Source of the DNA: Fidelibacterota bacterium
GTDB lineage: Bacteria; Fidelibacterota; Marinisomatia; SCGC-AAA003-L08; D37C17
DNA: 36,741 nt
Direction of reading: 5' to 3'
Assembly (NCBI GenBank): GCA_030747125.1
Contig: JASLLI010000007.1
Coordinates: 1-36,741 of the forward strand
A program made the position numbers and the translations under genes. This document shows, in pieces, positions 1-8,343 of the stretch. The notes under the pieces were generated by a model. The model was not told the DNA's origin, made no database searches, and worked only from the letters and a program-made list of their open reading frames with translations. Position 1 is the first letter of the stretch; each line of letters begins with the position of its first letter.

Positions 1-2
1 GA

Positions 3-518
3 ACTATACCCCGGAATAAAAATATTTGGTATCAGAAACATATGGCGCAGCATAACCTCCCGGGTGTTAATCTGAACTGGATTCATTCTGTCATAAACTG
101 CTTATTGATCAGAGACCCTGCCAGAGTGGTGATGTCGTACGCAAAAAAACTGGAGATTGCCTCAAAGGAGCAATTAGGATTTCCTCAACAGATGGACTTA
201 TTTGAGAAAATTTTCAAAAAAACGGGAAAGGCTCCAATTATTTTAGATTCTGCGGATATTTTAAAAAATCCCAGGAAAACTTTGCAGGTATTTTGTGAAC
301 AGCTTGGAATTCCATTTTCAGAAAAGATGCTGGCTTGGCCCCCCGGGAAAAGAAGTACAGATGGAGTGTGGGGTAGCCATTGGTATGGCAATGTGGAACA
401 GACCACAGGATTTCAGCCCTTCAACGAAAGCACTGAAGAGGTACCTGCCAGGTACGAAAAAATATACAGCGAATGCATGGTGTATTATCAACAACTTTAT
501 CAACACAGGATATATTAA
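3..518 (+). CDS. Sulfotransferase-family protein, C-terminal part (cut by window edge)
   Basis: The frame is open from the first bases of the window through an internal Met at 42, so the gene begins upstream and only its last ~170 residues are visible. The visible part fits the C-terminal half of PAPS-dependent sulfotransferase-like proteins: the hydrophobic strand plus LLIRDPARVVMSY (the family's usual 3'-phosphate-binding RDP...S region), then a helical part and a segment running KRSTDGVWGSHWY. Established for the family: transfer of sulfonate from PAPS to hydroxyl or amino groups; the substrate cannot be read here. The stop lies 2 bp before the next ATG (521), so it is probably co-transcribed with the methyltransferase. 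The P-loop end is outside the window, so the assignment rests on the C-terminal half only. Confidence 0.6.
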   Translation, partial: TIPRNKNIWYQKHMAQHNLPGVNLNWIHSVINCLLIRDPARVVMSYAKKLEIASKEQLGFPQQMDLFEKIFKKTGKAPIILDSADILKNPRKTLQVFCEQLGIPFSEKMLAWPPGKRSTDGVWGSHWYGNVEQTTGFQPFNESTEEVPARYEKIYSECMVYYQQLYQHRIY

Positions 519-520
519 TT

Positions 521-1366
521 ATGAGTAAAACCAAAAAGGTTTCTTCCCGAAAAGTAGGATTGGATATTGGTTTGGCAATCGGCAGATTTTTCCTTGATAC
601 GGAGGATTTGCATTATGGGTTCTGGCCAGCTGGAAAAGAGGCAACGATTCAAAATTTTGCCGAAGCACAGGAAGCCCATTCAACACTGATTATAGATCAT
701 ATTCCTGATAACACAAAACGGATATTGGATGTAGGCAGCGGTTCCGGTAATCTTGCTTTAAGGCTGTTAAATGCAGGGTATGCTGTAGATTGTGTCATTC
801 CCAGTGAATTTCTTGCTAAACAGGTTCAAGCAAAATTAGGCAGCAACAGCGAAATATTTATCTGCGGGTTTGAAGATATGCCTCTTGAAACTCAGTATGA
901 TCTCATTCTTTTCAGTGAGTCATTTCAGTATGTGAAATTAACAGAATCTTTAGAGAAAATATCTAAGATGGTAAACCCGGGAGGTTATGTACTCATCTGC
1001 GATTTCTTCAGGAGAAATGTACCGGGGAAATCTCCTATGGGTGGAGGACATAGCTGGGCAGGCTTTAATGAGCTGATAGAGAATCATCCATTTGAACAAA
1101 TAACGGGAAAGGATATTACCCGGGAAACAGCGCCAACCATTGATCTGCTGGCAAAATTTAATACTGATGTGGTAACCCCCATAGCCGATATGACAGGCGA
1201 ATATTTTCTGGATCACTATCCTAAAATTTCCAGGCTCATAAAATGGAAGTTTAAAAAAAGACTTGAAAAAATACACAATATTTACCTCAGCGGATCAGTG
1301 AATGGTGATAGTTTTGCAAAATTTAAAGAGTATCATCTGTTGGTGTATAAAAGAAAAGAGGAGTAA
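521..1366 (+). CDS. SAM-dependent class I methyltransferase
   Basis: A 281-residue protein. Motif I of class I SAM methyltransferases is plain (ILDVGSGSGNLALRLL, about residue 70), followed by an acidic strand end, the DLILFSESFQYV motif and a post-core NPGGYVLICDFFRR strand. The C-terminal third (GGGHSWAGFNELIE and a Lys/Arg-rich helix) is probably the substrate cap. An in-frame ATG at 473 would add 16 residues lying inside the preceding gene; I prefer 521 because it follows that gene's stop by 2 bp and the upstream residues look like out-of-frame sequence. The substrate is unknown; pairing with a sulfotransferase suggests tailoring of a small molecule or glycan, which is inference. Confidence 0.75.
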   Translation: MSKTKKVSSRKVGLDIGLAIGRFFLDTEDLHYGFWPAGKEATIQNFAEAQEAHSTLIIDHIPDNTKRILDVGSGSGNLALRLLNAGYAVDCVIPSEFLAKQVQAKLGSNSEIFICGFEDMPLETQYDLILFSESFQYVKLTESLEKISKMVNPGGYVLICDFFRRNVPGKSPMGGGHSWAGFNELIENHPFEQITGKDITRETAPTIDLLAKFNTDVVTPIADMTGEYFLDHYPKISRLIKWKFKKRLEKIHNIYLSGSVNGDSFAKFKEYHLLVYKRKEE

Positions 1367-1436
1367 CCCTGCCAACTTGGGTGTGTTACAATAATGTTGT
1401 ATTGAAAAAAAATCTACATTTTAAATTAACCGTATT

Positions 1437-1458
1437 CTCCTCCCTTGTAAGGGAAGAG
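1437..1458. repeat. Imperfect palindrome, possible dispersed intergenic repeat or terminator
   Basis: Arms at 1437-1446 and 1449-1458 pair over 10 positions with one mismatch around a 2-bp centre (core TCCCTT/AAGGGA). A GC-rich run rich in CGG follows at 1461-1474. It lies in the 121-bp gap between the methyltransferase and the GNAT gene. It could fold as a terminator for the upstream pair, but no T-run follows. Its form resembles short palindromic intergenic repeats; no second full copy was seen in this window. Confidence 0.35.
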
Positions 1459-1487
1459 TGTCCGGCGGCGGGGGAAGTAAAGATGCC

Positions 1488-2057
1488 ATGACAACCCTCA
1501 CGACAAAACGCCTGATTCTACGGCAATGGAAAAGTGACGATTTCCCACCTTTTGCACAGCTAAATGCAGACCTTCAGGTAATGCAGCATTTCCCTGCACC
1601 ATTGTCTGCAGGAGAATCAAATATATTAGCAGAAAAAATTCGATCACGCATTGAGAAAAACGGATGGGGATTTTGGGCACTGGAAACGAAAGCAGATAAG
1701 TCCTTCATTGGATTTACCGGCCTGAATCAGCCTGATGCAAATTTGCCCCCTTCTCCTTGTGTTGAAATTGGCTGGCGGCTGGCAACTCCATTTTGGGGTC
1801 AGGGATTTGCAACTGAAGCAGGCAGGGAATGTCTCCGGTTCGCCTTTCAAAACTTAAATCTGAAAGAAATAGTTTCCTTTACCTCAATGTCTAATAAACG
1901 ATCCCAGGCAGTTATGATTCGCCTGGGAATGAGAAATACAAAGCAAAATTTCTTCCACCCTAAACTGGAAAGAACGAGCCCAATATGCGAGCACGTATTA
2001 TTTTCTGTTACACAACAAATTTTTGAAAGGCAATATGACCAGTTTAGAAAAAAGTAA
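1488..2057 (+). CDS. GNAT family N-acetyltransferase (RimJ/RimL-like)
   Basis: A 189-residue protein with the layout of RimJ-type GNATs: N-terminal TTKRLILRQWKSDDF, then EIGWRLATPFWGQGFATEA (the strand and acetyl-CoA pyrophosphate loop, here GQGFAT), and the C-terminal SMSNKRSQAVMIRLGM segment. Such enzymes acetylate N-terminal amines of proteins or small amines; the substrate here is unknown. A GTG at 1458 would extend it by ten Gly/Ser-rich residues read from the palindromic repeat, so ATG 1488 with GGAAG upstream is chosen. The end overlaps the next gene's start by 23 bp, implying coupled translation. Confidence 0.8.
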   Translation: MTTLTTKRLILRQWKSDDFPPFAQLNADLQVMQHFPAPLSAGESNILAEKIRSRIEKNGWGFWALETKADKSFIGFTGLNQPDANLPPSPCVEIGWRLATPFWGQGFATEAGRECLRFAFQNLNLKEIVSFTSMSNKRSQAVMIRLGMRNTKQNFFHPKLERTSPICEHVLFSVTQQIFERQYDQFRKK

Positions 2058-3315
2058 ACCTGCCAGAATAATCACGCTCTGCACTCTGTATTTTGCTCAG
2101 GGGTTCCCCTGGGGGTTTATGACAACAGCTCTGGTGGCATATCTGGCAAATAAGGGGCTTACAGTTGAAGAAACGGGGCATTTAATTGCCATGGCAATTC
2201 TTCCCTGGACATTTAAAATACTTTGGGCGCCTCTCATTGACACCATAAACTTTCCCCCTATGGGCCGCCGCCGCCCCTGGATACTGTTTGCAGAACTCAT
2301 GATGGCTGCAACCCTGGTGTTCATGGCAAAAAACGGAAACATCCTTGATGATCTCAACTATCTGGGTTGGATGTTTTTTCTGCATAATTGTTTTGCCAGT
2401 TTACAGGATGTTTGTACCGATGCTCTGGCTGTGGATATTCTCAATCCGGAGGAAAGGGGACAGATAAATGGATTCATGTGGAGTTCAAAAATCATCGGTG
2501 TCGGTTTCGGCGCTTCAATTATGGGAACCATCTTAGTGAGAACCGGCCTCCTTACTACTTTACTGTTTCAGACTGGGTTAGTCTTGGCTATAATGCTCTT
2601 TCCTCTCATTTTTCGAGAACGAGAAGGTGAACGGTTTTTCCCATGGTCGAAAGGAATTTCTGCCAATGTGGATAAGGTACAATCAGTTAGAAATCCATTA
2701 TCAGTGGTAAAGGATTTGGTTCGGGGGTTATCCACAAAAACCACCTTTATAGGAGCTATTTTTTTACTTACTGCATCAGTGGGAGAGGGAATCAACTCTG
2801 CAATTTTGCCTGCTTTATATATGCAGAACCTGGGGTGGGAGCCTGACAGTTACTCGCAAGTTGTAGGAGGTGTTGGAACTGCTTTGGAATTTGGAGGCGC
2901 ATTATTAGGCGGTTTTCTTGCAGACAGATTAGGCAGGCGGAAAATAATTTTCTTTGGTTACGGAGGGTTTGCACTCACAGCCATGATGTTTGGGATATTC
3001 TCAAATTATTGGGATTCCAATTTTTTTGCTTCTGCTTATTTAGCTGTCTTCCCCTTTTTTAGAGCGGTTGGGGCAGTTGCTATTTTCAGCCTGTTTATGC
3101 AGATTTCCTGGACTAAATCCGCTGCTACCATGTTCACCAGCTATATGGCAATGGCAAATATTTCTGCCACCATGGGGAGTAAAATGGCTGGCGCAATTAA
3201 GGCAGGAATTTCCTTTGAACAATCTTTTATAATTTTAGCAGGGTTAGCTTTTTTACCTCTCCTGTTTCTGCGGGGCATGGACCCCGGGTTTAACCTTAAT
3301 CAGGACAAATTGTAA
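2035..3315 (+). CDS. MFS permease, AmpG/RhtX-like
   Basis: A 426-residue polytopic inner-membrane protein with about twelve hydrophobic segments. The opening LYFAQGFPWGFMTTALVAYL and the cytoplasmic loop MGRRRPWIL match the AmpG-like branch of the major facilitator superfamily, as does LQDVCTDALAVDIL in helix 4. Members import muropeptides (AmpG) or siderophores (RhtX/FptX); which one applies cannot be told. A second MFS loop, LADRLGRRKII, opens the C-terminal half. ATG 2035 is chosen over an in-frame start at 2023 because GAAAGG lies 6 bp upstream. It overlaps the GNAT gene by 23 bp and ends against the convergent oligopeptidase gene. Confidence 0.75.
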   Translation: MTSLEKSKPARIITLCTLYFAQGFPWGFMTTALVAYLANKGLTVEETGHLIAMAILPWTFKILWAPLIDTINFPPMGRRRPWILFAELMMAATLVFMAKNGNILDDLNYLGWMFFLHNCFASLQDVCTDALAVDILNPEERGQINGFMWSSKIIGVGFGASIMGTILVRTGLLTTLLFQTGLVLAIMLFPLIFREREGERFFPWSKGISANVDKVQSVRNPLSVVKDLVRGLSTKTTFIGAIFLLTASVGEGINSAILPALYMQNLGWEPDSYSQVVGGVGTALEFGGALLGGFLADRLGRRKIIFFGYGGFALTAMMFGIFSNYWDSNFFASAYLAVFPFFRAVGAVAIFSLFMQISWTKSAATMFTSYMAMANISATMGSKMAGAIKAGISFEQSFIILAGLAFLPLLFLRGMDPGFNLNQDKL

Positions 3316-3328
3316 TTCTTAAGAATTA
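3313..3328. repeat. 16-bp perfect palindrome between convergent stop codons
   Basis: The 16 bases TAATTCTTAAGAATTA are a perfect inverted repeat. The left TAA is the stop of the MFS gene (+) and the right TTA is the stop of the oligopeptidase gene (-), so the entire gap between the two convergent genes is the palindrome. It may act as a weak bidirectional terminator hairpin, but it is AT-rich and has no separate T-run. Confidence 0.6.
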
Positions 3329-5446
3329 AAAATGGTGATTAATATTGTGGAAGAAAAATGCCCAAATATCTGCTGCTTCTTCAATTTTCTTTGAGGTAGG
3401 CTTACCTGCTCCATGTCCTGCATCTGTTTCTATACGAATAAGCAGGGGTTTCGAGTTATTGCGGTTCTTTTCCTGCAGAGTAGCTGCATATTTAAATGAA
3501 TGAGCAGGAACCACCCGGTCATCGTGGTCCGCAGTAGTTACCATAACAGCAGGGTAATTTCCTTCCTCCTTAATGGTATGAAGCGGGGAGTAATTATAGA
3601 TATATTCAAACATTTCTTTGCTTTCCTCCGGATTACCATATTCAACTGCCCACGCCCAACCAATGGTGAATTTTGTATAACGGAGCATATCCATTACTCC
3701 TACTGCAGGGAATGCTACGGCACATAAATCGGGTCGCTGATTCAATACTGCTCCCACTAAAAGTCCACCGTTAGACCCTCCCTTGACAGCCAGTCTTTCT
3801 TTGCTTGTATAGTTGTTGGCAACCAAAAAATCTGCCGCTGCAATAAAATCATCAAAGACATTTTGTTTTTTTAATTGCATTCCATCACGATGCCAGTTCT
3901 CGCCATACTCACCTCCTCCTCTCAAGTTGGCAGAAGCATATATACCACCACTTTCCAACAATATCATGCGGCTTACTGAAAAGTAAGGGTTAATACTGAT
4001 ATTGAAACCGCCGTAGGCATACAGGAGGGTGGGAGCAGTACCGTCATAGTACAATCCCTTTTTGTGGGTGATGAACATTGGAATTTTTTCACCGTCTCTG
4101 CTGGAATAAAAAATTTGTTTGGTTTCATAACGGGAAAAGTCAATATCCACTTTTGACTTTTTATACAGGGTAGAGGTGAAAGTATTTACATCAAATCTGA
4201 ATGTGGTGGGGGGATAGGCAAAACTGGTAAAATTATAAAACACCTCTATATCATCCTGTCTGCCTCCAAATCCGGACGCCGTTCCCACTGTAGGGAGCTC
4301 CACTTCTGCCTCCAATTCACCATTCAATGAATACACAAAGAGCCGAGAACTTACATCTACGGAATATTTTACCAGCAACATCCCATTAACTAAGGAAACA
4401 GAATTCAAGGGATGTTCTGATTCAGGGAGGACGTCAATCCAATTCTTTGAAGAAGGGGAATTAAAGGAAAATTTCACCAGCCTCCAGTTGGGAGCATTAT
4501 AATTTGTGTGAAGATATAATGTGTCTTCGATGTTTCCCACTACGCCATGGTCGAAATCAAAGTTTTCCATAACAGGGGTAAATTCGTGGCTCTCTTCTCC
4601 TGTTTTTGAAAAATAGAGAGCTGTACCATGTGTTCCGGTGGTGCGGTATAGATAGAGGTATTTTTCATCAAATGAGGTACTGATATAATTAGAAATTTTT
4701 GGATTTTCAGGATCTGCATAAATTAGCTTATCCTTAGTCTGGTCAGTACCAAGCTGATGATAATACACTGCAGAATTTTCATTAGATGCATCCAGCTCTC
4801 CTCCTTCTCCCGGCTCAGGAAACCTGGAATAATAAAATCCATCGCCGGCCCATGACATACCTGAAAACTTAATCCATTTCAGGTGATCCATTAAATCATT
4901 GCCGGAGGTAAGATCTTTTATATAAAATTCCTTCCAGTCAGAGCCTCCTTTAGATTTTGCATATCCCAGTAAATTACCTTCTTTATTAAAGTAAGCGCCG
5001 GACAATGCCACAGTACCGTCTTTAGAAAATGTGTTTGGGTCAATGATAATTTTCTCTTCACCTCCCAGTTCTGAGACAGAACAGAGAACAGAATGGTTTT
5101 GCAGTCCTGCATTTTTATAGTAATAATAATTATCTCCTCTTTTAAAAGGAGCAGATACTTTTTCGTAATCCCATATTTCTTCCAGGCGATTTCTAATCTT
5201 CTGTCGTTGAGAAATTTGATTTAGATAGTTAAAAGTCACTTTATTTTGTGCCTTAACCCAGTCAGCAGTTTCATCGCTGTTATCATCTTCCAGCCAGCGG
5301 TAAGGGTCTGCTACCGTAACATTAAAATATGTGTCAGTAACTGTATTGTCTTTTCGGGAGTGGGGATAGTTTAGTTTACCTTCCAGTTCATTGAAACATC
5401 CTGTTATGAATAAGGAAAATGGTAATATTTTCAGTAGATACGGCAT
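3326..5446 (-). CDS. Prolyl oligopeptidase (S9A), exported as a lipoprotein
   Basis: A 706-residue serine peptidase, normal length for prolyl endopeptidases. The N-terminus is a signal sequence with a lipobox ending ITGC (Cys17), so the enzyme should be membrane-anchored in the periplasm or on the outer membrane. The S9 N-terminal motif ADPYRWLED is at 46-54, a beta-propeller region runs to about 440, then comes the alpha/beta hydrolase domain. The catalytic triad is visible: Ser558 in GGSNGG, Asp at 642/643 in HDDRVVP, His678 in DAGHGAGKP. Known function: cleavage after proline in short peptides. A GAGGAG Shine-Dalgarno lies 8 bp before the ATG. Together with the POT transporter downstream it suggests peptide scavenging (inference). 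Confidence 0.92.
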   Translation of the reverse strand: MPYLLKILPFSLFITGCFNELEGKLNYPHSRKDNTVTDTYFNVTVADPYRWLEDDNSDETADWVKAQNKVTFNYLNQISQRQKIRNRLEEIWDYEKVSAPFKRGDNYYYYKNAGLQNHSVLCSVSELGGEEKIIIDPNTFSKDGTVALSGAYFNKEGNLLGYAKSKGGSDWKEFYIKDLTSGNDLMDHLKWIKFSGMSWAGDGFYYSRFPEPGEGGELDASNENSAVYYHQLGTDQTKDKLIYADPENPKISNYISTSFDEKYLYLYRTTGTHGTALYFSKTGEESHEFTPVMENFDFDHGVVGNIEDTLYLHTNYNAPNWRLVKFSFNSPSSKNWIDVLPESEHPLNSVSLVNGMLLVKYSVDVSSRLFVYSLNGELEAEVELPTVGTASGFGGRQDDIEVFYNFTSFAYPPTTFRFDVNTFTSTLYKKSKVDIDFSRYETKQIFYSSRDGEKIPMFITHKKGLYYDGTAPTLLYAYGGFNISINPYFSVSRMILLESGGIYASANLRGGGEYGENWHRDGMQLKKQNVFDDFIAAADFLVANNYTSKERLAVKGGSNGGLLVGAVLNQRPDLCAVAFPAVGVMDMLRYTKFTIGWAWAVEYGNPEESKEMFEYIYNYSPLHTIKEEGNYPAVMVTTADHDDRVVPAHSFKYAATLQEKNRNNSKPLLIRIETDAGHGAGKPTSKKIEEAADIWAFFFHNINHHF

Positions 5447-5493
5447 TGGCTCAGCTCCTCAATTGTGATTGATAATTTGGAAAAACTCAGGGG

Positions 5494-5916
5494 TTATAAT
5501 GACACCTTCGCTAAAAAGGCGTCAATATAATTTTTTGCTTCCTTAAGGGAAGAATAATTTTTACAGAAAAATTTCTCATTGCCCTGTAACATGGCTGACA
5601 GGCGCATATTATTTACATTTCGAAATAAACAAAGGACGGGTTTGTGCATAGATTCTGCTATTCCTAATTCGTAGCCTACACCCAAAGAAGGAGTGGTAAC
5701 CTCAGCAATAACCCCCTGAGCACTTTTCAGCCAATTTACATCTCTCTTAAAAATTTCATGGTCAGATAAATTATTTTCTCCCACCATTGAAAGAGTATCT
5801 AAGCCCACATGTTCAGTGAGTACTTCCGCCTTGGTTCCAATATAATCAATGAGTGTGTAATAGAGTTTCTGATCTTCCCTACCCCCCCTAATAGCACCAG
5901 CAAAATAGATTTTCAT
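5494..5916 (-). CDS. DNPH1/RCL-like 2'-deoxynucleoside 5'-phosphate N-hydrolase
   Basis: A 140-residue protein of the nucleoside 2-deoxyribosyltransferase fold. It opens with MKIYFAGAIRGGREDQ, keeps TEHVG, RDVNWL (Asp59) and EVTTPSLGVGYELGIAE, with Glu83 in the GYELG motif as the likely catalytic nucleophile by analogy with RCL. The family hydrolyses the N-glycosidic bond of deoxynucleoside monophosphates, a nucleotide salvage or clean-up role in the cytoplasm. It has no signal peptide. It lies 47 bp upstream of the oligopeptidase gene on the same strand, so the two may share a transcript, though no functional tie is obvious. Confidence 0.8.
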   Translation of the reverse strand: MKIYFAGAIRGGREDQKLYYTLIDYIGTKAEVLTEHVGLDTLSMVGENNLSDHEIFKRDVNWLKSAQGVIAEVTTPSLGVGYELGIAESMHKPVLCLFRNVNNMRLSAMLQGNEKFFCKNYSSLKEAKNYIDAFLAKVSL

Positions 5917-6012
5917 GGTAGGAATATTAGAAATAATTCGTAAGTTACAGGAAGGATTATTATTAAATGAGGATAATTAGAAAAACAAGAATAACTTGTA
6001 ACATACAATATT

Positions 6013-6726
6013 ATGAATCTGATTATAAAATTGTTTTTATTTCTCGCCATAGTAAGCTGCCAATCTCAAACGGTAAAGGAAGAAAATTGGCGGAAAATGG
6101 CAGATATTATGATTAAAGACCAATTAGAAAAAAGAGGAATAACCGATAAAAGGGTATTAGAAGCGATTAGAAACACCCCCCGCCACCAATTTGTGCCTGA
6201 TGAATATGCAGACAAAGCATATATTGATGGTCCCCTTCCTATTGGGTATGGGCAAACAATATCTCAACCTTATGTAGTAGCGTTAATGAGTGAATTACTA
6301 CAGCTTGAAGGGAGCGAAAAAGTGCTGGAAATCGGAACGGGGTCAGGTTATCAGGCAGCCATATTATCTCAACTTTCCTCCCGGGTGTTTTCCATTGAGA
6401 TTGTTAAAAACCTTGTGGATAAGTCCACACTATTATTAAAAAAGCAGGGGTATCACAATATTACCGTTCGTCATGGAGACGGGTATAAGGGCTGGGAGGA
6501 AGAAGCACCCTTTGATGCAATCATCGTCACCGCTTCACCGGAAACTGTACCTACAGAACTGATTCGCCAATTGAAAACTGGCGGAAGAATGGTTTTGCCT
6601 GTAGGAAAACGACTTCAAAAACTGAAGGTAATTACCAAAAATGAACAAGGAAACATTTCTGAAAAAACAATAACCTCAGTACGGTTTGTTCCTATGATTC
6701 ATTCTGAAGATACATTGAGAAAGTAG
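6013..6726 (+). CDS. pcm: Protein-L-isoaspartate O-methyltransferase with lipoprotein signal
   Basis: A 237-residue protein. Residues 20-237 are a full PIMT: MIKDQLEKRGITDKRVLEAI, GYGQTISQPYVVALM, SAM motif I VLEIGTGSGYQAA, and DAIIVTASPETVP. PIMTs methylate isoaspartyl residues to start repair of damaged proteins. Unusually, the first 16 residues form a signal peptide with a lipobox ending IVSC (Cys16), predicting export and lipid anchoring, where SAM is not normally supplied. An internal Met at 29 could give a cytosolic form. No clear Shine-Dalgarno precedes 6013. The stop is 2 bp before the next gene, so they form an operon. Confidence 0.9.
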   Translation: MNLIIKLFLFLAIVSCQSQTVKEENWRKMADIMIKDQLEKRGITDKRVLEAIRNTPRHQFVPDEYADKAYIDGPLPIGYGQTISQPYVVALMSELLQLEGSEKVLEIGTGSGYQAAILSQLSSRVFSIEIVKNLVDKSTLLLKKQGYHNITVRHGDGYKGWEEEAPFDAIIVTASPETVPTELIRQLKTGGRMVLPVGKRLQKLKVITKNEQGNISEKTITSVRFVPMIHSEDTLRK

Positions 6727-6728
6727 CC

Positions 6729-7688
6729 ATGAAAACAGAAGGAAAAATTCAACCCTTTAATGATTCACATTATGCTGACTTTGTAGATTTGATAAACCAA
6801 ATTTATCCGCAACACCCCACTTCAATAATCGGTGAAAAACATGCAGACAGAACAAGAGAAAAGAAAATGTATATTCAACGGCGGGTGGTTTACAATAATA
6901 ATACCTTATCTGCTGCATTGGTAATTGAGCAATGGGAAGATACCTATCATCCGGACAAATATGTCATGAATATTTTTGTACATCCGGAGCATGAACAAAA
7001 GGGTATGGGGAAACTGCTTTATAACTATATGGAAGAATTATTATTACCCCGAAATCCTGTAAAAATTACCTCTGAAGTATGGGAACCCCATATTCAATCA
7101 ATTCGATTTCTTAAAAGACGAGGGTTTGAACTTGCTGCTACGGAGAAGGAATGCAGGATAGATTTACAAAAATATGATCCGAAGGTAAACCGTGAAAAGA
7201 TAGACCGAATACTAAAATCAGGATTTCATCTCATAACCTTAAGCCAGTTTAGGCAAAAGGATAAAGAAGCGGACAAAAAAATTTGGGAGTTTGAACGGGA
7301 AGTAGCACCAGATATGCCCTGGACAGATGAAATTACCGTTCAGGATTTTCCTGTGTATAAAGAACAGGTGTTGCAGCATCCAAAATTTGAGCCCCGGGCT
7401 TGGCTCCTTGCATTGAAGGGTGACGAAATTGCAGGACTTAATAATCTCTGGAAAAGTAATGTGAAAAAAGAAATGAACAACGGACTAACGGGGGTACGGC
7501 GAAAATACCGAAGACAAGGGGTTGCTACTGCTCTTAAGCACACTAATTTGAAGTGGGCGAAGAATGAAGAATTTCATTCTGTAAAAACGGAGAATGAATC
7601 TACCAATAATGGTATGTTGAATATCAATATAGAAGCAGGGTTTGAGTTTATTCCTTCCTGGCTGTATTTTGAAAAAACAAAATTTTAG
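6729..7688 (+). CDS. Two-domain GNAT acetyltransferase
   Basis: A 319-residue protein with two GNAT repeats. The first (about 1-150) has the acetyl-CoA loop in VHPEHEQKGMGKLLYNYM and the C-terminal SIRFLKRRGFE. The second (about 160-319) has TGVRRKYRRQGVATALK, which matches the V-x-x-x-x-R-x-x-G-x-A loop, and the NxxMLNINIEAGF segment typical of the family. Tandem GNATs acetylate small molecules such as mycothiol precursors or antibiotics in other bacteria; here the substrate is not readable. It starts 2 bp after the pcm stop, so translation is probably coupled. Confidence 0.8.
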   Translation: MKTEGKIQPFNDSHYADFVDLINQIYPQHPTSIIGEKHADRTREKKMYIQRRVVYNNNTLSAALVIEQWEDTYHPDKYVMNIFVHPEHEQKGMGKLLYNYMEELLLPRNPVKITSEVWEPHIQSIRFLKRRGFELAATEKECRIDLQKYDPKVNREKIDRILKSGFHLITLSQFRQKDKEADKKIWEFEREVAPDMPWTDEITVQDFPVYKEQVLQHPKFEPRAWLLALKGDEIAGLNNLWKSNVKKEMNNGLTGVRRKYRRQGVATALKHTNLKWAKNEEFHSVKTENESTNNGMLNINIEAGFEFIPSWLYFEKTKF

Positions 7689-7712
7689 CAATTGGTGCGC
7701 AATTCACCCACC

Positions 7713-7725
7713 CCTGCCGGGCAGG
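7713..7725. repeat. GC-rich palindrome in a 91-bp intergenic gap
   Basis: CCTGCCGGGCAGG is a perfect inverted repeat around a central G, in AT-rich surroundings between convergent genes. It can form only a 5-bp hairpin with a 3-base loop. It may help terminate transcription, or be a fragment of a dispersed intergenic repeat. The following bases (TAAGTCAAAAGTCAGA) contain a short AAGTCA/AAGTCAG direct repeat. Confidence 0.3.
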
Positions 7726-7779
7726 AAATTTATAAGTCAAAAGTCAGATTTCGGTTTTTAATTTTCAAATGACCGATGA

Positions 7780-8343
7780 CTAATTCTTTATCCCCGAATC
7801 CTTTCCTTTTGTAAAATACCTGGTAATAAGGGTGTCTGTGGGATCAATTTCTGCTCCAAAGTGTTCCAGTAGCTTTCCTTCTTCGTCTATCAGATATTTG
7901 TTAAAGTTCCAGGAAGGAGATTTGTCATTCCATCCATTCAGTGTGGAATCTGACAGCCACTGATAAATGGAATGCTGTTTTCTTCCCTTTACAGAAATTT
8001 TACTGAATAGGGGGAAGGTGACTCCAAAATTCTTTTTGCAAAACAGTTTAATCTCCTTGTCCTTTCCCGGCTCCTGCCAGAGAAAATTATTCGAAGGAAA
8101 CCCTAAAACAACCAATTCCTTCTCATACATTTCAAAGAGTTTTTGCAATCCTTCATATTGTGGAGTATAACCACATTTTGAAGCCACATTTACTACCAGT
8201 ACCTTTTTTCCTTTATAGTCAGCCATAGGGATATTCTTTCCATCAATTGACACCGCCGAAAGGTCATGAAAAGAATTTAATTCTAATTGGGGTTCTGCAG
8301 GAAACAACAGAACAGATAAAACTAAGAAACTAAGATATTTCAT
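7780..8343 (-). CDS. Glutathione peroxidase family thiol peroxidase, exported
   Basis: A 187-residue protein. Residues 1-16 form a signal peptide (MKYLSFLVLSVLLFPAEP). The mature part is a GPx fold: NVASKCGYTPQYEGL carries the peroxidatic Cys57 in the place of selenocysteine, GFPSNNFLWQEPG carries Gln90, and SPSWNFNKYLID carries the Trp145/Asn146 of the active site. A further Cys102 may be the resolving residue. Non-seleno GPx proteins usually use thioredoxin-like reductants to reduce peroxides. ATG 8343 is chosen because AGGAGGAAG stands just upstream; longer in-frame starts would read through the neighbouring gene. It overlaps the POT gene end by 14 bp. Confidence 0.88.
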   Translation of the reverse strand: MKYLSFLVLSVLLFPAEPQLELNSFHDLSAVSIDGKNIPMADYKGKKVLVVNVASKCGYTPQYEGLQKLFEMYEKELVVLGFPSNNFLWQEPGKDKEIKLFCKKNFGVTFPLFSKISVKGRKQHSIYQWLSDSTLNGWNDKSPSWNFNKYLIDEEGKLLEHFGAEIDPTDTLITRYFTKGKDSGIKN

